Assembly (NCBI GenBank): GCA_017654935.2
Contig: CM065694.1
Location: 8,948,719 to 9,012,718, forward strand
Origin: Phymorhynchus buccinoides
Taxonomy: Eukaryota; Mollusca; Gastropoda; Neogastropoda; Raphitomidae
Direction: 5' to 3'
Length of the DNA stretch: 64,000 nucleotides
Shown: piece after piece, positions 34,349 to 46,238 of the stretch
Layout of the letters: every line of letters begins with the position of its first letter
How positions within the stretch are numbered: position 1 is the first letter of the stretch
The notes under the pieces: generated by a model
Database searches by the model: none
What the model saw: only the letters and a program-made list of their open reading frames with translations
Told to the model about the DNA's origin: nothing
Program-made: the position numbers and the translations under genes

Positions 34349-34868
34349 CATTTCTTTGACTTTGACATGTGTGTTATAATGTCTTCTCAATATTTGTTCT
34401 GACACATCTTTTATACAGTTTGGTGCCATTGCTTTCCCCTCACCAGGCATGGTAGTGGGGGCAAAGTGGTTTTCAAGGAAAATGGCCGGGGGTCCAGGGG
34501 GCCGAAGAAAATTCAATAAAATTCAATAAATGAGTGAAATGTTCACTTTTTCATGCAATTTCAATGCATTTTTTAATAATTCTGTTTCAAACTGTTTCGC
34601 GGATTTTCTGCGATTCGCGGAGGTCTACCATGCCTGCCTCACATTACTCATCTTTAATAATCTTTGCTAGACTATCACAATCTGTAAACTAAATGTCCGA
34701 ACACAAAACTAAACCGGCCAACAGCCAACTCAACTTTGATTGAATGCAGCTGGTGAAAATTTTAACGAAGTAATTACGCCAGCACAAAACATTAAAGTGA
34801 TATTGGGAAACTTTAATATTAATTTTGTTGATGTAATTAAAATCAAATGGACACTTTGTTTTTTTAAT
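34349..34868. other. No gene recognised
   Basis: Unique AT-rich sequence between two short MITEs. Confidence 0.45.
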
Positions 34869-35028
34869 ACAGTGGAACCTCCCTTATAAGAAATTCAAAA
34901 ATAATTTAAATTGAGGTCTTATATGGGAAGGGTCTTATAAGGGAGAAAATATTAATACTTACAAAGGGCAATGTTTTAGAGAAGTCAGTCTTATATGGGA
35001 GGGAGTCTTATAAGGGAGGTTCCTCTGT
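34869..35028. mobile_element. Short pogo-like MITE
   Basis: TACAGTGGAACCTCCCTTAT to AAGGGAGGTTCCTCTGTA with one internal caatgttttagagaagtcag unit. Confidence 0.8.
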
Positions 35029-35234
35029 ACCAATAAGTTGTAAATTATGACCTCACTTATAAATTGTTATGCTTGTACTTGAGAATCCAAGACAAGTGTT
35101 TTGTAATAAAATAAAATAAAAAATAAAAAAAAGATAACTGAGCTTGATAGTTATACATCTTATTGCTCGGTAATTACAGGATACATTTATTTCTGTTTAT
35201 CTGTTCTTATAACAGTACATCATATAGTAAAAAG

Positions 35235-35246
35235 CCAAGTGTGTGT

Positions 35247-35278
<32 letters not shown>

Positions 35279-35355
35279 ATGCATGCGTGCGTGCGTGCGT
35301 GCATGCGTGCGTGCGTGCGTGCATGCATGCGTGTATGTGTGTGTGTGTGTCTGAA
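35235..35355. repeat. (GTGC)n / GT microsatellite
   Basis: gtgcgtgcgtgc with gcatgcat interruptions. Confidence 0.95.
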
Positions 35356-35359
35356 ACAC

Positions 35360-35895
35360 AAAACGGGCCTTATAACTCCGCCGTTTTTTGACCGAATCAT
35401 ATCAAATTTGCTGTGAGCCCTAACTGGGGTGGCCGTGTCATTTGCGCGGTTTTGCAAATATGCGAAACGCGTATCCGCCGGACTCTCGGCGCCCGTATCT
35501 CCGGCATTTCTGGACCGATTGCCTTCAAATTTGGCAGGTAGATGACCGGGAACGGTGACTATCGGTGTGCCAAACCGGAAGCGAATCGGTTCAGAAACGC
35601 GCGCTATACGCCGCTTCACCTTTTCACGAATAACTCCGCCGTTTCTTAACCGAATCACCTCAAATTTGCTGTCAGGCTTGCTATGGCCCGGGCAAAGCCT
35701 AGCAGCAAATTGGAAGAGAATCGTGAGAGCGCGTCACTCTCAGAGCAGCACCAACGTGAAACGGGGCCTTATAACTCCGCCGTTTCTTAACCGAATCGCT
35801 TCAAATTTGCTGTACTCAGCGTTACCAGTACTTGGCGTTACCGTTACTAGGCGTTACCAGTATGGTGCATTGCCAGTACTAGGCGTTGCGCTAGT
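35360..35895 (+). repeat. Imperfect ~130-bp periodic repeat and a 16-bp tandem repeat
   Basis: The motif taactccgccgtttcttaac then cgaatc..tcaaatttgctgt occurs at about 35371, 35491 (diverged), 35630 and 35771. From 35820 to 35890 a shorter unit, ggcgttaccagtact, is repeated about five times. GC content is higher than the neighbours. Overlapping frames exist on both strands without recognisable domains. Confidence 0.65.
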
Positions 35896-36084
35896 CATAG
35901 CAAAAGGTCAGTTATTCAGCATTAAAGCAAATCCCTGGCTTGAACTTTGGGCAATTTTGTGGGAACAGATAACACACATCTGCTGTCAATCAATACATGC
36001 ATTGTCAGTGTGAAGCAACAACAGTATTTTAAATCTGACTTAATGTTATCATATATGTGCCTCTGGTAGGTCTGAATCACTGAC

Positions 36085-36088
36085 TGAC

Positions 36089-36181
<93 letters not shown>

Positions 36182-36325
36182 TCAGAGAGAGAGAGCGAGA
36201 GAGAAAGATAGACAGAGAGAGAGAGAGAAAGTCACAGAGAGAGAGACAGAGAGGCAGAGACAGAGATAGACAGACAGAGAGACAAACAGATATGAGTCAG
36301 ACAGGGAGAGAGAGAGAGAGGCAGA
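36085..36325. repeat. (GA)n microsatellite
   Basis: About 240 bases of GA with CAGA interruptions. Confidence 0.95.
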
Positions 36326-36407
36326 CTGACAGACAGACAGTTTCTAGATATGTGTGACTGTGCACAAAAACATAATGTATCATTACGAACGAACATCTTT
36401 AGACTAC

Positions 36408-36583
36408 TGTATTTTTCTGACTATAAGGCGCACCTTTGCAAAAGGCGCACACCCCAAATTTTTACTCAAAATTCAGATTTGGTTACTATATTTTCTTGCT
36501 ATTTCATCAGTCACATTATAAGGCGCAGGGGTCTCAGTTCTTGGAAAAAAAAGTATCGCCTTATAGTCCGAAAAATACGGTAT
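36408..36583. mobile_element. MITE with CTATAAGGCGCACC ends
   Basis: ACTGTATTTTTCTGACTATA at the left and the complement of TATAGTCCGAAAAATACGGT at the right, flanked by TA; about 175 bp. Related copies at 41214-41635 and 61930-62060. Confidence 0.75.
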
Positions 36584-36834
36584 GTTAATCAGCATTGGTA
36601 AAATGTGTGTGTGTTAACAGAAAGTATTTTAAGTACATGTTAATATGTGCATAAATTGTTCATGTGTATAAGTGTGCAACAGCTTGTGTATATTAAGAGA
36701 AAACATCAGCTTATTTTTTATGTGTCCTTTGTGGTATTATGTGTGCTTGTGCACTTGTAAGGGTGTATATGCGCATATATGTATTTAAAAAAGAATAGCT
36801 TAACGTCTTTTAAAGTGATATTAAATGAAAAGAG

Positions 36835-37187
36835 AAGTGTGTGTGTGTGTGTGTGTGCGTGTGCGTGCGTGTGCGTGTGTGTGCGTGTGTGTGTGCGTGT
36901 GTGTGTGTTGCTTGTTGTTGTTTGTTGCCGTACCCTGGCTAAAAGACTCCAGGGATCATCCCAACAGCCAAAGCACTTGAACACTATGGTACAAATGCAC
37001 CAGCTAGGGATGACAACATTTTATTTTGGGGGGCAGTGCCACGCCGCTCTTTCCGAATCCCAATTCGCAGCCACACCCTGGCTTGTTCAGGTCGCAGAAT
37101 CCGAGACCAGCAAGGAATGAGAATATTACGTGTGTGACCATTTTTGATTAACCCGCCACGTGGGTAGCCACACTCTGACTTCGGAGG

Positions 37188-37241
<54 letters not shown>

Positions 37242-37350
37242 ATGTGCGTGTGCGTGCGTGCGTGTGTGCGTGTGCGTGTGCGTGTGCGTGTGCGTGTGCG
37301 TGTGCGGTGCATGCATGCGTGCATGAGTGCGTGTGCGCGCGTGCGTCTCC
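36835..37350 (+). repeat. Microsatellites flanking a repeat B copy
   Basis: (GT)n 36837-36910, repeat B 36929-37190 with an extra segment at 37020-37110, then (GT)n/(GTGC)n 37188-37350. Confidence 0.8.
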
Positions 37351-37649
37351 AAGGGAAAAAAAATGCCCATGCATCTTAGCTCTGTGTGCGTTATGCATTC
37401 CTGACATAAAACAAAAATGTGACTGAACTAAATATAAAGGCATAAAATCAAACACAATTTCACAATTAAAAAAGCAACAAACAAACAAACAAAATCAAGG
37501 CGCATATCCAACAAGGCCATTCAACCAATTTTAAACGAGTCTTGCAAATGTTTGTGTGAAAGGCATTTAGGCAAGTATTGCTCCACCTGTTAACAAAAAC
37601 AAACAAAAAAGAATGGTAAAATCTTGCGGCCATATTCCAATCAAATGAA

Positions 37650-37860
37650 TGTGGCAGAGTGGTCAAGACGCTCGCCAGCCAATTCAAAACATGAGTGACT
37701 GGGGTTTCGAATCCCAGCCTCACCCATTCTTCAGGCATCAGAACAGTCTGAAGTCCAATCCTCTGAAAACCGCGGTCCAAGGGCCATCAAGGCCCCAGAC
37801 TGTAGAGGGACAACACTGAAATCAATTCCCAACATGACCCAAAAGGCTTTATGCAGTGAG
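37650..37860 (+). mobile_element. tRNA-derived SINE, family II copy
   Basis: A-box-like TGGCAGAGTGGTCAAGACGC and B box GGTTTCGAATCCC, then a body similar to 11066-11400. Confidence 0.6.
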
Positions 37861-38032
37861 AAATCACTTTAAAATGCTATTTAACAGAAAAGATAACACT
37901 CAATAAAAAGGCAAAACCTCTGACAGAAGAGGCCAATCCTCTGTCAGCAATTCTCAATCCTCTGAAATTAGCTGATCCTCTGACAATTCTGATGCACCTG
38001 ATACAGAAAGCCACGAAAAACGCAAAATGTAC

Positions 38033-38127
38033 CTTGGGTTTGGCTCGGGTGGGGTCCACGGATTCCCCGTCCACATCGCAATCATCGTCGATGGCCGCCC
38101 CTGCTCCACCCTCGTCCAAGCCGTTGA
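38033..38127 (-). CDS. Possible acidic N-terminal anoctamin exon
   Basis: On the - strand ttctttgcag precedes TC-AAC-GGC.., giving NGLDEGGAGAAIDDDCDVDG followed by ESVDPTRAKPK and donor AAG|GTACAT. Both splice signals are good, GC content is higher than the surroundings, and the frame is open. The peptide itself has no diagnostic motif. A charged, poorly conserved N-terminus just upstream of the D-G-x-R-R-I-D exon is usual for anoctamins, and this exon lies upstream of 21436-21592 on the same strand. It could also belong to an unrelated gene. Confidence 0.45.
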
Positions 38128-38486
38128 CTGCAAAGAAGAAAGAAACTGGTATCATCCAATCCCTATATAATGTAACAGGCATGGGAATTGTCAGAGACTG
38201 AAAGAGAAAAAACCCTCCCCCTCCCCCCCTCTGAAAAAAGACCCCCCCCCCTCATTTTTACAGCGTTAAAATATAATATTATCATAAAAATTGAAGTATT
38301 TAGTAACTTTGACCTAAAAAAAATAATTCGCAGAAATATGCGAATTGGCGGAAAATTCCCATGCCTGATAATAATTTGCCTCGTTGACTGCAAGGAACAG
38401 AGAGAAACTCAAGACTACTTTATTATCTCATAATGAGAAATTATGATGTGGCATGGGCATAAAAAACATGTACATTTAAAACATGA

Positions 38487-38734
38487 TTAACCCTTTCACC
38501 ACCAGCCATATTTCAGCCATAAATGTCCATTAAAATTACCTGGGTAGAGAACAAAATCCATCTCCAGTATTGGGAATTTTTCTGTCACATATATAAAATA
38601 AGTTCTATCCTTACTTCCCAAAACTAAGACAATAGGGTCTTTGGATAATAGACCCCAATTTGATGCCTTTTAGTGGCAATAGGTGTTAAATAACTGTGGT
38701 GCTAAAATGCGGACTTTGGCGGTGAAAGGGTTGA
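38487..38734. mobile_element. piggyBac-like MITE, second family
   Basis: TTAACCCTTTCACCACCAGC to TTTGGCGGTGAAAGGGTTGA; a complete copy with full interior. Confidence 0.8.
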
Positions 38735-38814
38735 ATAAACCAACACATAGAACTTACAACTATTTACTATGACATACGAGCATGCACGCGCAAAGCACAC
38801 ACATCCATGAAGAT

Positions 38815-39047
38815 TTCACACACACACACACACATACACATATTTACAAACACGCACACACACCCAAACACACACGCACACCACACACATACACACACAC
38901 ACACACACATACCACTACCATTCACGCCACTCACACACACTCTCACCTCAATAGCTATCTGCTGTAGGCTTAATTAAATTTCACACACATACTTTTAATT
39001 TAATTTTATTCTAATTTTTTTGGTCTATCACTAAAACTAAAGAACGA

Positions 39048-39078
<31 letters not shown>

Positions 39079-39236
39079 CGCACGCATACACTCACACACA
39101 CACACACACACGCACACAACGCACACGCACACGCACACACACACACACAAGCACGCACGCGCACACACACACGCACGAGCGCACACACACACACACACAC
39201 GCACACACACGCACACGCACACGCACACACACACCA
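38815..39236. repeat. Two (CA)n microsatellites
   Basis: 38815-38945 and 39045-39236, separated by AT-rich sequence. Confidence 0.95.
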
Positions 39237-39511
39237 GTTATGAAATCATACAACGGATTATTACAGAAAAAAGAGATGATTTACACAAGAGACGAATATT
39301 TTCAATAATAATGACAAAAGTGAAAGCTTAATTGTGGCATGTGACGATGCATTGACCAAAGTATGTGGAATTCAAATTGCAGAGTTGAAAGATGAAGCAA
39401 CAGCTTGTGAGGCATAACTAGTAACATACTTACATAGGCAGGAAAATAAAAGCTTGTGATAGATATTAAAGTGACTCATGTGTCACTGTCAGTGTCATGT
39501 ATGTATGCCAG

Positions 39512-40044
39512 TTAACCCTTTCACCGCCAAGGTCGCATTTATGCACCCCATGGTTTAACACCCATGTCCCTTAAAAAGGCATCAAATCAGGGCCTGTTAT
39601 ATCAGGCCTAATGTTATACATATAGGTCTCCAGCTTGCTGGGGGTTGAAAAGCATTTTAGCCTGTCCGACAGCTCCACTAATGCTGGGCATATCAGACTA
39701 GGGACACTGTACCTTTTATTTATCTGCATCCCTCCCCCCGCACCCTCTTTTGTCTGTTTTGTGTGCTTAGTTCTTCTAATCATTTATGTCTATTTAATGT
39801 ACTTATCATTTGTTTCTAACTTGCTTTGACTTGGCTGTGCGCACGTCCATCGTTTTTCTGTTTCTTTTTCTCCAACATCGGCAGAATCTTCAACTTGATG
39901 AAGGAGGCCGATCAACGGGAAGAAGAAGAAGAAAATGTCAAAAGAGGAATTCCCAATATTGCAGATTTGTTTTCTCTCTCCACCCAGTTAAGTTTAATGG
40001 TGGGGTTTTTTTTGCTGAAAAATGGTTGGTGGTGAAAGGGTTAA
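39512..40044. mobile_element. piggyBac-like MITE interrupted by a nested insertion
   Basis: Left end TTAACCCTTTCACCGCCAAG and right end TGGTGGTGAAAGGGTTAA belong to the 245-bp second family, inverted relative to 38487. The interior breaks at about 39620 and resumes at about 39945. The intervening ~325 bases include an agaagaagaagaaaa run suggestive of a retroelement tail. Confidence 0.6.
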
Positions 40045-40139
40045 GACTGGCATTTCTGCCAATACTGCCAGATAGCAGAGGGCGAAGCTGCTATTTTGGC
40101 AAGATGGGCTAAAATTGGTTTTATTGTGGGGATGCTTTT

Positions 40140-40240
40140 CCCAAGGGTACATCCGCAATCTTTCAGGCAAAGAGAACAGACATTGGGGAAGGTCCCCAAA
40201 GGCCAAACCCATCCCTTTGCGTGCAGCAGTTGCGCATACA
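40140..40240 (+). repeat. SINE family I 3' fragment
   Basis: ggggaaggtccccaaaggcc is shared with 58083-58110 downstream of a full SINE. Confidence 0.5.
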
Positions 40241-40582
40241 CCTATGCATGTGCGCGCACCACACATACACAAACATGCACACAAACACAAAGACACAAAC
40301 ACATATGATATATATACACACACACACATACACACACACACACATAGACACAACACACACATAACACACACATATACACTAACACACATCACACACACAC
40401 AAACACATAGGCATGCACACACGCACACACACACTATATATACACACACACACAAACAAACACATACACAAACACACACAAGACACAAACAACAACACAC
40501 ACACACACACTTCACGCACACGCGCACATGCGCGCACACACACCACACACACACACGCACACGCCACACACACACACACTAG
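40241..40582. repeat. (CA)n microsatellite
   Basis: About 340 bases of CA with AT and CG interruptions. Confidence 0.95.
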
Positions 40583-40799
40583 ATGATGCATTGGAAATGA
40601 TCTAAAGCTCATCTAAAAACTACTGGTAAGCAAAAATTAACTGTGAGCACAAAAGATATATAGGGATAGCACATGAAGATTACAGTCACTTGGAAAGCAA
40701 AAAGCTTTTATGTACACAACATAAAAATCTTCAATATGTATGTGTTGATCAGTAGTAGTACAGTGGAGCTTACCTCCCTTATAAGACCTTCCAAAATCT

Positions 40800-41183
40800 G
40801 TGGAATTACTACAACGCTGTCAATTTGATGAATTTGTTTCAAGGGAAATAAAAAAGGGAAGTAAATCTGTGTGCACACCACACTTTGGTCACTTCTAAAC
40901 TCGCTTCCCTCCCTTAGACCACAATTTTGCCTCTGACTTTGCGTTTTGTAGTGGTTTGAAGTGGGGTAACTAATTGCTGTAGGGAGTTTTTTTCTATATA
41001 AAGTCTATATATATAAGAAAAGTCTGATCTACCACTTCCCTATGTCTAAACCTGAAGTAAAAACCTGCAATCTTCTTTCATTTCTCCTTTTGTTTATGTA
41101 TGTTTTGTTTTGTGTGCATGGCTGGAGTGATTTGCTGAGGGATTTTTAATCATTCAAAATCGTTGCGATGCGAATGAGTTAAC
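40800..41183. mobile_element. TTAA MITE family P3 copy
   Basis: Shares ctgtgtgcacaccacactttgg-like and ctaaactcgcttccctccct segments with 42788-43312; right end gatgcgaatgagttaa. A pogo-like end fragment lies just upstream at 40760. Confidence 0.65.
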
Positions 41184-41213
41184 AATTCAGAATCACCCAA
41201 GCAATATCTCTCA

Positions 41214-41635
41214 TACCGTATTTCACGGACTACAAGCGTCCACACCCTTGCACCCCCCAAATTTTACACGAAATACAGATTTTGGTATTATAGTTTCTTA
41301 CTGTATTATCAGTCACATTATAAGGCCGTGGCAGGGGTCTTCAGTCTGGGAAAAATATCACCTTCACCCCCCCCCCCATGGCTCCCCCCCCCACCCCCAT
41401 CCCGACCCCTGACCCCCAGCACCCTCCCCCTGCGTGTAAATATTTTCTCGACCCTTCCAATGAAGTGTCGCCATCTTAGTCCTTATTTGTGTGTAAACAG
41501 CATCGATCTGGCATTTTTCAAACAAAGTGGTAACTGACTAAAAAGATGGCGGTCTCCCATTAATATGGCTGTGCTCCTCAGTTGTGGCCGGGTATGACGA
41601 CACGTGGGTGCAAGCCATAGTTCCGTAATATACAG
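41214..41635. mobile_element. MITE with CTATAAGGCGCACC-type ends, expanded interior
   Basis: Left end accgtatttcacggactaca; interior cagtcacattataaggccgt. A C-rich tract is inserted (41366-41430); the right end is near 41630 (gttccgtaatatacagta). Confidence 0.45.
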
Positions 41636-41837
41636 TAATTAGTGAATAGCTTGGAATCTATACGAAAGTTACAAATCTTTTAATCACTTTACAATAAATA
41701 TTCAGAATAAACAACAAATCTTTTTAAAAATTTTTTATATATAAATGGCAAAAATAATTCATATGGTGAATATGAGTGATATGATTTCAGCCTGCTTATT
41801 TCTTTTCAAAAGTAATTTCTTCATTCTCCCTTCCATG

Positions 41838-41845
41838 TGCATGTG

Positions 41846-41885
<40 letters not shown>

Positions 41886-42005
41886 GTTGTGTGTGTGGTG
41901 TGTAGTGTGTGTGTTTGTGTTCGTGTGTGTGTGTGTCCGTGTGGTGTGCATGCGTGCGTGTGTGCATGTGCGTGCGCATCCGTGTGAGTGCGTGTGTGTG
42001 CAAAA
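41838..42005. repeat. (GT)n microsatellite
   Basis: About 165 bases of GT with GC-containing interruptions. Confidence 0.95.
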
Positions 42006-42591
42006 TGGCAAAATAATTCATATGATGTATGTAATGCATGACCAAAATAGCAAAAAATAATTCTGATGTTTGCAACTCATAAGTTAAGTCTCAATAATTG
42101 AACAACAAGTAAGACAACTCACAAACATAACTACGGAAATTGAAAATTAAAAAAAAAAAAGTGAGTTTTTGGACTAGACTGTATATCTATGACATCACTG
42201 AAATATAATGTTAAGAAAAAGAAACCCCTCCCCGCCTTTTTTGAACACATTTAGCTGACAAACACATGAGTCAGAAACCACATCATGAAAAAGTTTGTTA
42301 CACACTATCGATCAAAGCTTTCAAAGACATATATATTTTTTTGGTACATAGAAAAATGCTAGTGAGTCAAAATGAAGCAAAGCAAAGAAAGCTGTATCCA
42401 TTACTATACAATGCATGATAAAAATCACTACCTTCAGACTAATGGTTCTCAAAATCTTCACTTAAAATACTCACACAAGACACACACACTATAAAACACA
42501 CACACACACACACAGACACACTCACAGACACAGTACAAACACACACAACACAGACACACACACACACAGTCAGTCACACACACACACACAA

Positions 42592-42622
<31 letters not shown>

Positions 42623-42785
42623 CACCGGGCACACACACACACACCAAATGACACACACAAAAAAAGGTATGGTGCAATACAACCAAACAGAAGAATGCCA
42701 TTCACATCAATATAAGTATTTGCCTTAGCACACAGACATGCATGTGTTAACAACAATTTTCTTTTATTTTTTAAATCTCATCACC
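42006..42785. repeat. AT-rich sequence with a (CA)n tract
   Basis: (CA)n occupies 42476-42660. The rest shows no gene. Confidence 0.6.
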
Positions 42786-42787
42786 TT

Positions 42788-43312
42788 AACTCATTCAAGT
42801 CGTTCCGGCCATATAATGATATATGTCGCGGAATTAATAGATAAACCTGTCAGGCAATTTGATGCATTTGCTTTCATAGGGAAGTCAAAATCTGTATGCA
42901 CACAATACCTTGGTCACTTCTAAACTCGCTTTGCTGCCTTTAGACCACAATTTTGCCTCTAACTTTGCTTTTGTAGTGGTTTGTTGTGAGGGTGAAACCA
43001 ATTCGGCATAGTTTTTTCTATATAATATAAAAATATTTTAGAAAAACTCTGATAAAAAATAGCAATATTTCGGTTTATTTTTTCAACCTTCGACTGGGGC
43101 AAAGCACCAGGGCAACTCTAATGTCTACACCTATAAAAAAAAGTCTGATCTGCACCACTTCCCTGTGTACTTAAACCTGAAGTAAAAACCCTGGTAATCT
43201 TCTTCTATTTTGCTCCTTTTGTTTATGTATGGTATTTTGTTTGTGTGTATGGCTGGAGTGATTTGTGAGTTTATTGAATGACTCAAAATTGTGGTGATGT
43301 GAATGAGTTAAT
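42788..43312. mobile_element. TTAA MITE family P3, full-length copy
   Basis: TTAACTCATTCAAGTCGTTC at the left and TGATGTGAATGAGTTAA at the right; TTAA-bounded. An apparent insertion of about 100 bp lies at 43040-43140. Confidence 0.7.
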
Positions 43313-43617
43313 CTATTCTCTCAATGAACAGTAATGCAGCGTACAAAACGTGAACCAACCAGAGTATAAATGAAACACAATTGAAAAATAATGTGTCTAA
43401 AACAGGCGCCTCCAACCTGGAACATATGAGACATTTATAACTACAAAGATGGTGGGATGATCCTGGAGGTACTGCATATAGAACTATGGTACTTGTATAA
43501 ATGAAACCTAAAAAAAAAAGGATGAAAAACCAGAAGAGAGTAGATCTGTATTTAAATCACAAAGCCAAGTAAGATTAGAAAACTGATCTGAGTGGTTTTC
43601 ATTTGCGATGATTAAAT

Positions 43618-43870
43618 GTAGAGTGGCGCAGTGGTAGTCGCGTTCGCCTCACTCGTGTCAAGTTAAACCCGAGTTCGAACCTAGGTACAGGTGATTTTTC
43701 CTCTCACTTTACACTAAGCATGAACGGTCTGATGAGAAGACCGATTACAACCGAGGTCCCATGTGCCCATTCACATAGCACAGAGCACCGCTAAACCCAG
43801 TGGCACACGTAACAGGTTTGTCATGGAATACCCGTCCCAGGACTCTAATGTTCATACCTCCCCCAGCCTA
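43618..43870 (+). mobile_element. tRNA-derived SINE, family I
   Basis: GTGGCGCAGTGGTAGTCGCG (A-box region) and GAGTTCGAACCTAG (B box), then the family body with gaggtcccatgtgcccattc. Confidence 0.75.
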
Positions 43871-43892
43871 GCAAAGAAGGGTCCACAAACGC

Positions 43893-44905
43893 TCTAATTT
43901 GGATGGCAAAACGCTCTGAAAACCACCACAGCATGGGGATTCAGAATATCGATAAGCACAGACTGCAATCTTTATCGCTATTATCTACCTTTTGTGTCAC
44001 AGACGCTCTGAAAACACCACAGCATGGTTTCAGAACATCGATAAGCACAGGCCTGCAAACTCCTATCGCTATTACCTACCTTTTGTGTCACATGACGCTC
44101 TGAAAACACCACAGCATTGGGTTTAGAACATCGATTAGCTACAGACTGCAACAGTCTATCACTATTACCTACCTTTTGTGTCACAGACGCTCTGAAAAAC
44201 ACCACAGCATGGTTTTCAGAACATCGATAAGCACAGGCTGCAAACTATACCACTATTACCTACCTTTTGTGTCACAAACGCTCTGAAAACACCACAGCAT
44301 GGGTTCAGAAACATATCGATAAGCACAGGCTGCAAACTATATCGCTATTACCTACCTTTTGTGTCACAGACGCTCTGAAAACACCACAGCATGGGTTCAG
44401 AACATCGATAAGCACAGGCTGCAAACTATCGCTATTACCTACCTTTTGTGTCACAGACGCTCTGAAAACACCACAGCATGGGTTCAGAACATCGATAAGC
44501 ACAGGCTGCAAACTCTATCGCTATTACCTACCTTTTGTGTCACAGACGCTCTGAAAACACCACAGCATGGGTTCAGAACATCGATAAGCACAGGCTGCAA
44601 ACTCTATCGCTATTACCTACCTTTTGTGTCACAGACGCTCTGAAAACACCACAGCATGGGTTCAGAACATCGATAAGCACAGGCTGCAAACTATCGCTAT
44701 TACCTACCTTTTGTGTCACAAACGCTCTGAAAACACCACAGCATGGGTTCAGAACATCGATAAGCACAGGCTGCAAACTATCGCTATTACCTACCTTTTG
44801 TGTCACAAACGCTCTGAAAACACCACAGCATGGGTTCAGAACATCGATAAGCACAGGCTGCAAACTACCACTATTACCTACCTTTTGTGTCACACTATAA
44901 ATTCT
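43893..44905. repeat. ~90-bp minisatellite, 11 units
   Basis: Each unit has cgctctgaaaacaccacagc, atgggttcagaacatcgata and cctaccttttgtgtcaca. Later units are nearly identical, earlier ones more diverged. A complementary partial unit lies at 45188-45262 and another at about 46063-46095, so the array is one side of a palindrome. The open frames through it follow the repeat. Confidence 0.9.
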
Positions 44906-45187
44906 TCAAAATAAACTGAGACGATAAGTCACAATTTGCTAAAATTACACTGTGCAGTTCACTAGGTCGTCTGCTTTGGTTCAGTTTGGTGAAATCTCGT
45001 GTGAAGGTATGATGTCATTCATAGAATTCCTCAAGATCACTTTACCTGTTTCATACCAGCATCAGTGGGTGACACACACAAAAAAGGCTCTATAATCACA
45101 AAGAAATGACGTTGTGGCCGAGACACAATGGTGGGCCGGCTTCCCGGCTGGTAGATCTGCAATTTTTTGGAAATAAATGCGTAAGTG
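44906..45187. other. Spacer inside the minisatellite palindrome
   Basis: About 265 bases of unique sequence between oppositely oriented units; no coding signal. Confidence 0.6.
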
Positions 45188-45262
45188 CTCAATATATTTT
45201 GAAGAATGAGACACAAAAGGTAGGTAATAGCTAGCGATATAGAGTTTGCAGTCTGTGCTAAT
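45188..45262. repeat. Single inverted unit closing the minisatellite palindrome
   Basis: attttgaagaatgagacaca and aaaggtaggtaatagc are the complement of the end of the array at 44880-44915. Confidence 0.8.
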
Positions 45263-45295
45263 CAATATCTTAAATCTGGATTTTATAAAGCTCAC

Positions 45296-45828
45296 AATGC
45301 TTTATAAAATCCAGCAAGGCATTCTGATTCTCCAGGTTGATAACACCAGGCTCATCCCAGCGCCAGAGAAGAGGACATGACCAACAACTGTCATCCATCC
45401 ACTGTCGCACTGAATACAGACAAAATTCATTTTTCCCTCGAACCATCCGCAACTGGAACGGGCTGCCTGAGGTGGCTGTGTCTGCCTGCCTGTCCCAGCA
45501 CCTTCCAGGCATCCATTAAACAACAAACGATTTTTTTTATATTTTTTTTTTTTTAAGGTGACGCGGCATCATGTTGGGGATCCACAAGGAGAACCAGCTG
45601 GCTGGGTCATTGTAGACTAAGGGTTTTCTCTGTTTTCTTTTTGCCCTCTCCGCTGTTACTATTTTATTTTATTTATTTTATGTTACTATTTTATTTTATT
45701 TTATTTTATTTTATCTTTTGTTTCTCCTACTTCGGCACCTCGACCGAAATAGTGCCATACAAAATCAATTGTTGATTGTGGGCACTTAACCGTAAGAAGA
45801 AAAAGAAGAAAAAGAAGAAGAAGAAGGA
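45296..45828 (+). mobile_element. LINE 3' end with (GAA)n tail
   Basis: Reverse transcriptase tail motifs in shifted frames: NSFFPRTIRNWNGLPEVAVS, preceded by an H-C-R-T-E-Y segment, then a 3' UTR and gggcacttaaccgtaagaag running into (GAA)n. This is a 5'-truncated, dead copy. Confidence 0.85.
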
Positions 45829-46238
45829 TGTTTATCAGTAAAACAGTTCATTTGTTTAAACCTCACAATGTGCTTCGCTTGACTAAATTGGCCTGTCTGA
45901 AGAAAAAAAAGAAGTTTAATGAACTGACCAGGTAGGAGAGAAAAGGGCAGTTAACCGTCCCACACTGTCCAAGAAAATATGTCTATCGACTTAATGAATA
46001 ACACATTGCTTCCACCTGTCAAAAAAACATTTTGGCGCGCGTTGGCAAGAGAGAGCAACACAAATCCATGCTGTGGCGTTTTTCAGAGCGTTTTTTGCAT
46101 CCGAATAGAGTGTGTCCCCTTGTGGGAAGAAGCAAACGAGGGAAAGGTGAAGACAAAAGTGAAAGATGCTACCAGAGGACATGTTCCTTTAATTGTTTTT
46201 TACCACATGAAAAAAAAACCACACAGCGTTTTCTTTCT

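Noticed and set aside
44267..44914. Repeat protein in the 43.9-44.9 kb minisatellite
   Set aside because: All frames stay open only because stop codons are absent from the ~90-bp unit; unit lengths vary by single bases, which breaks any constant frame.
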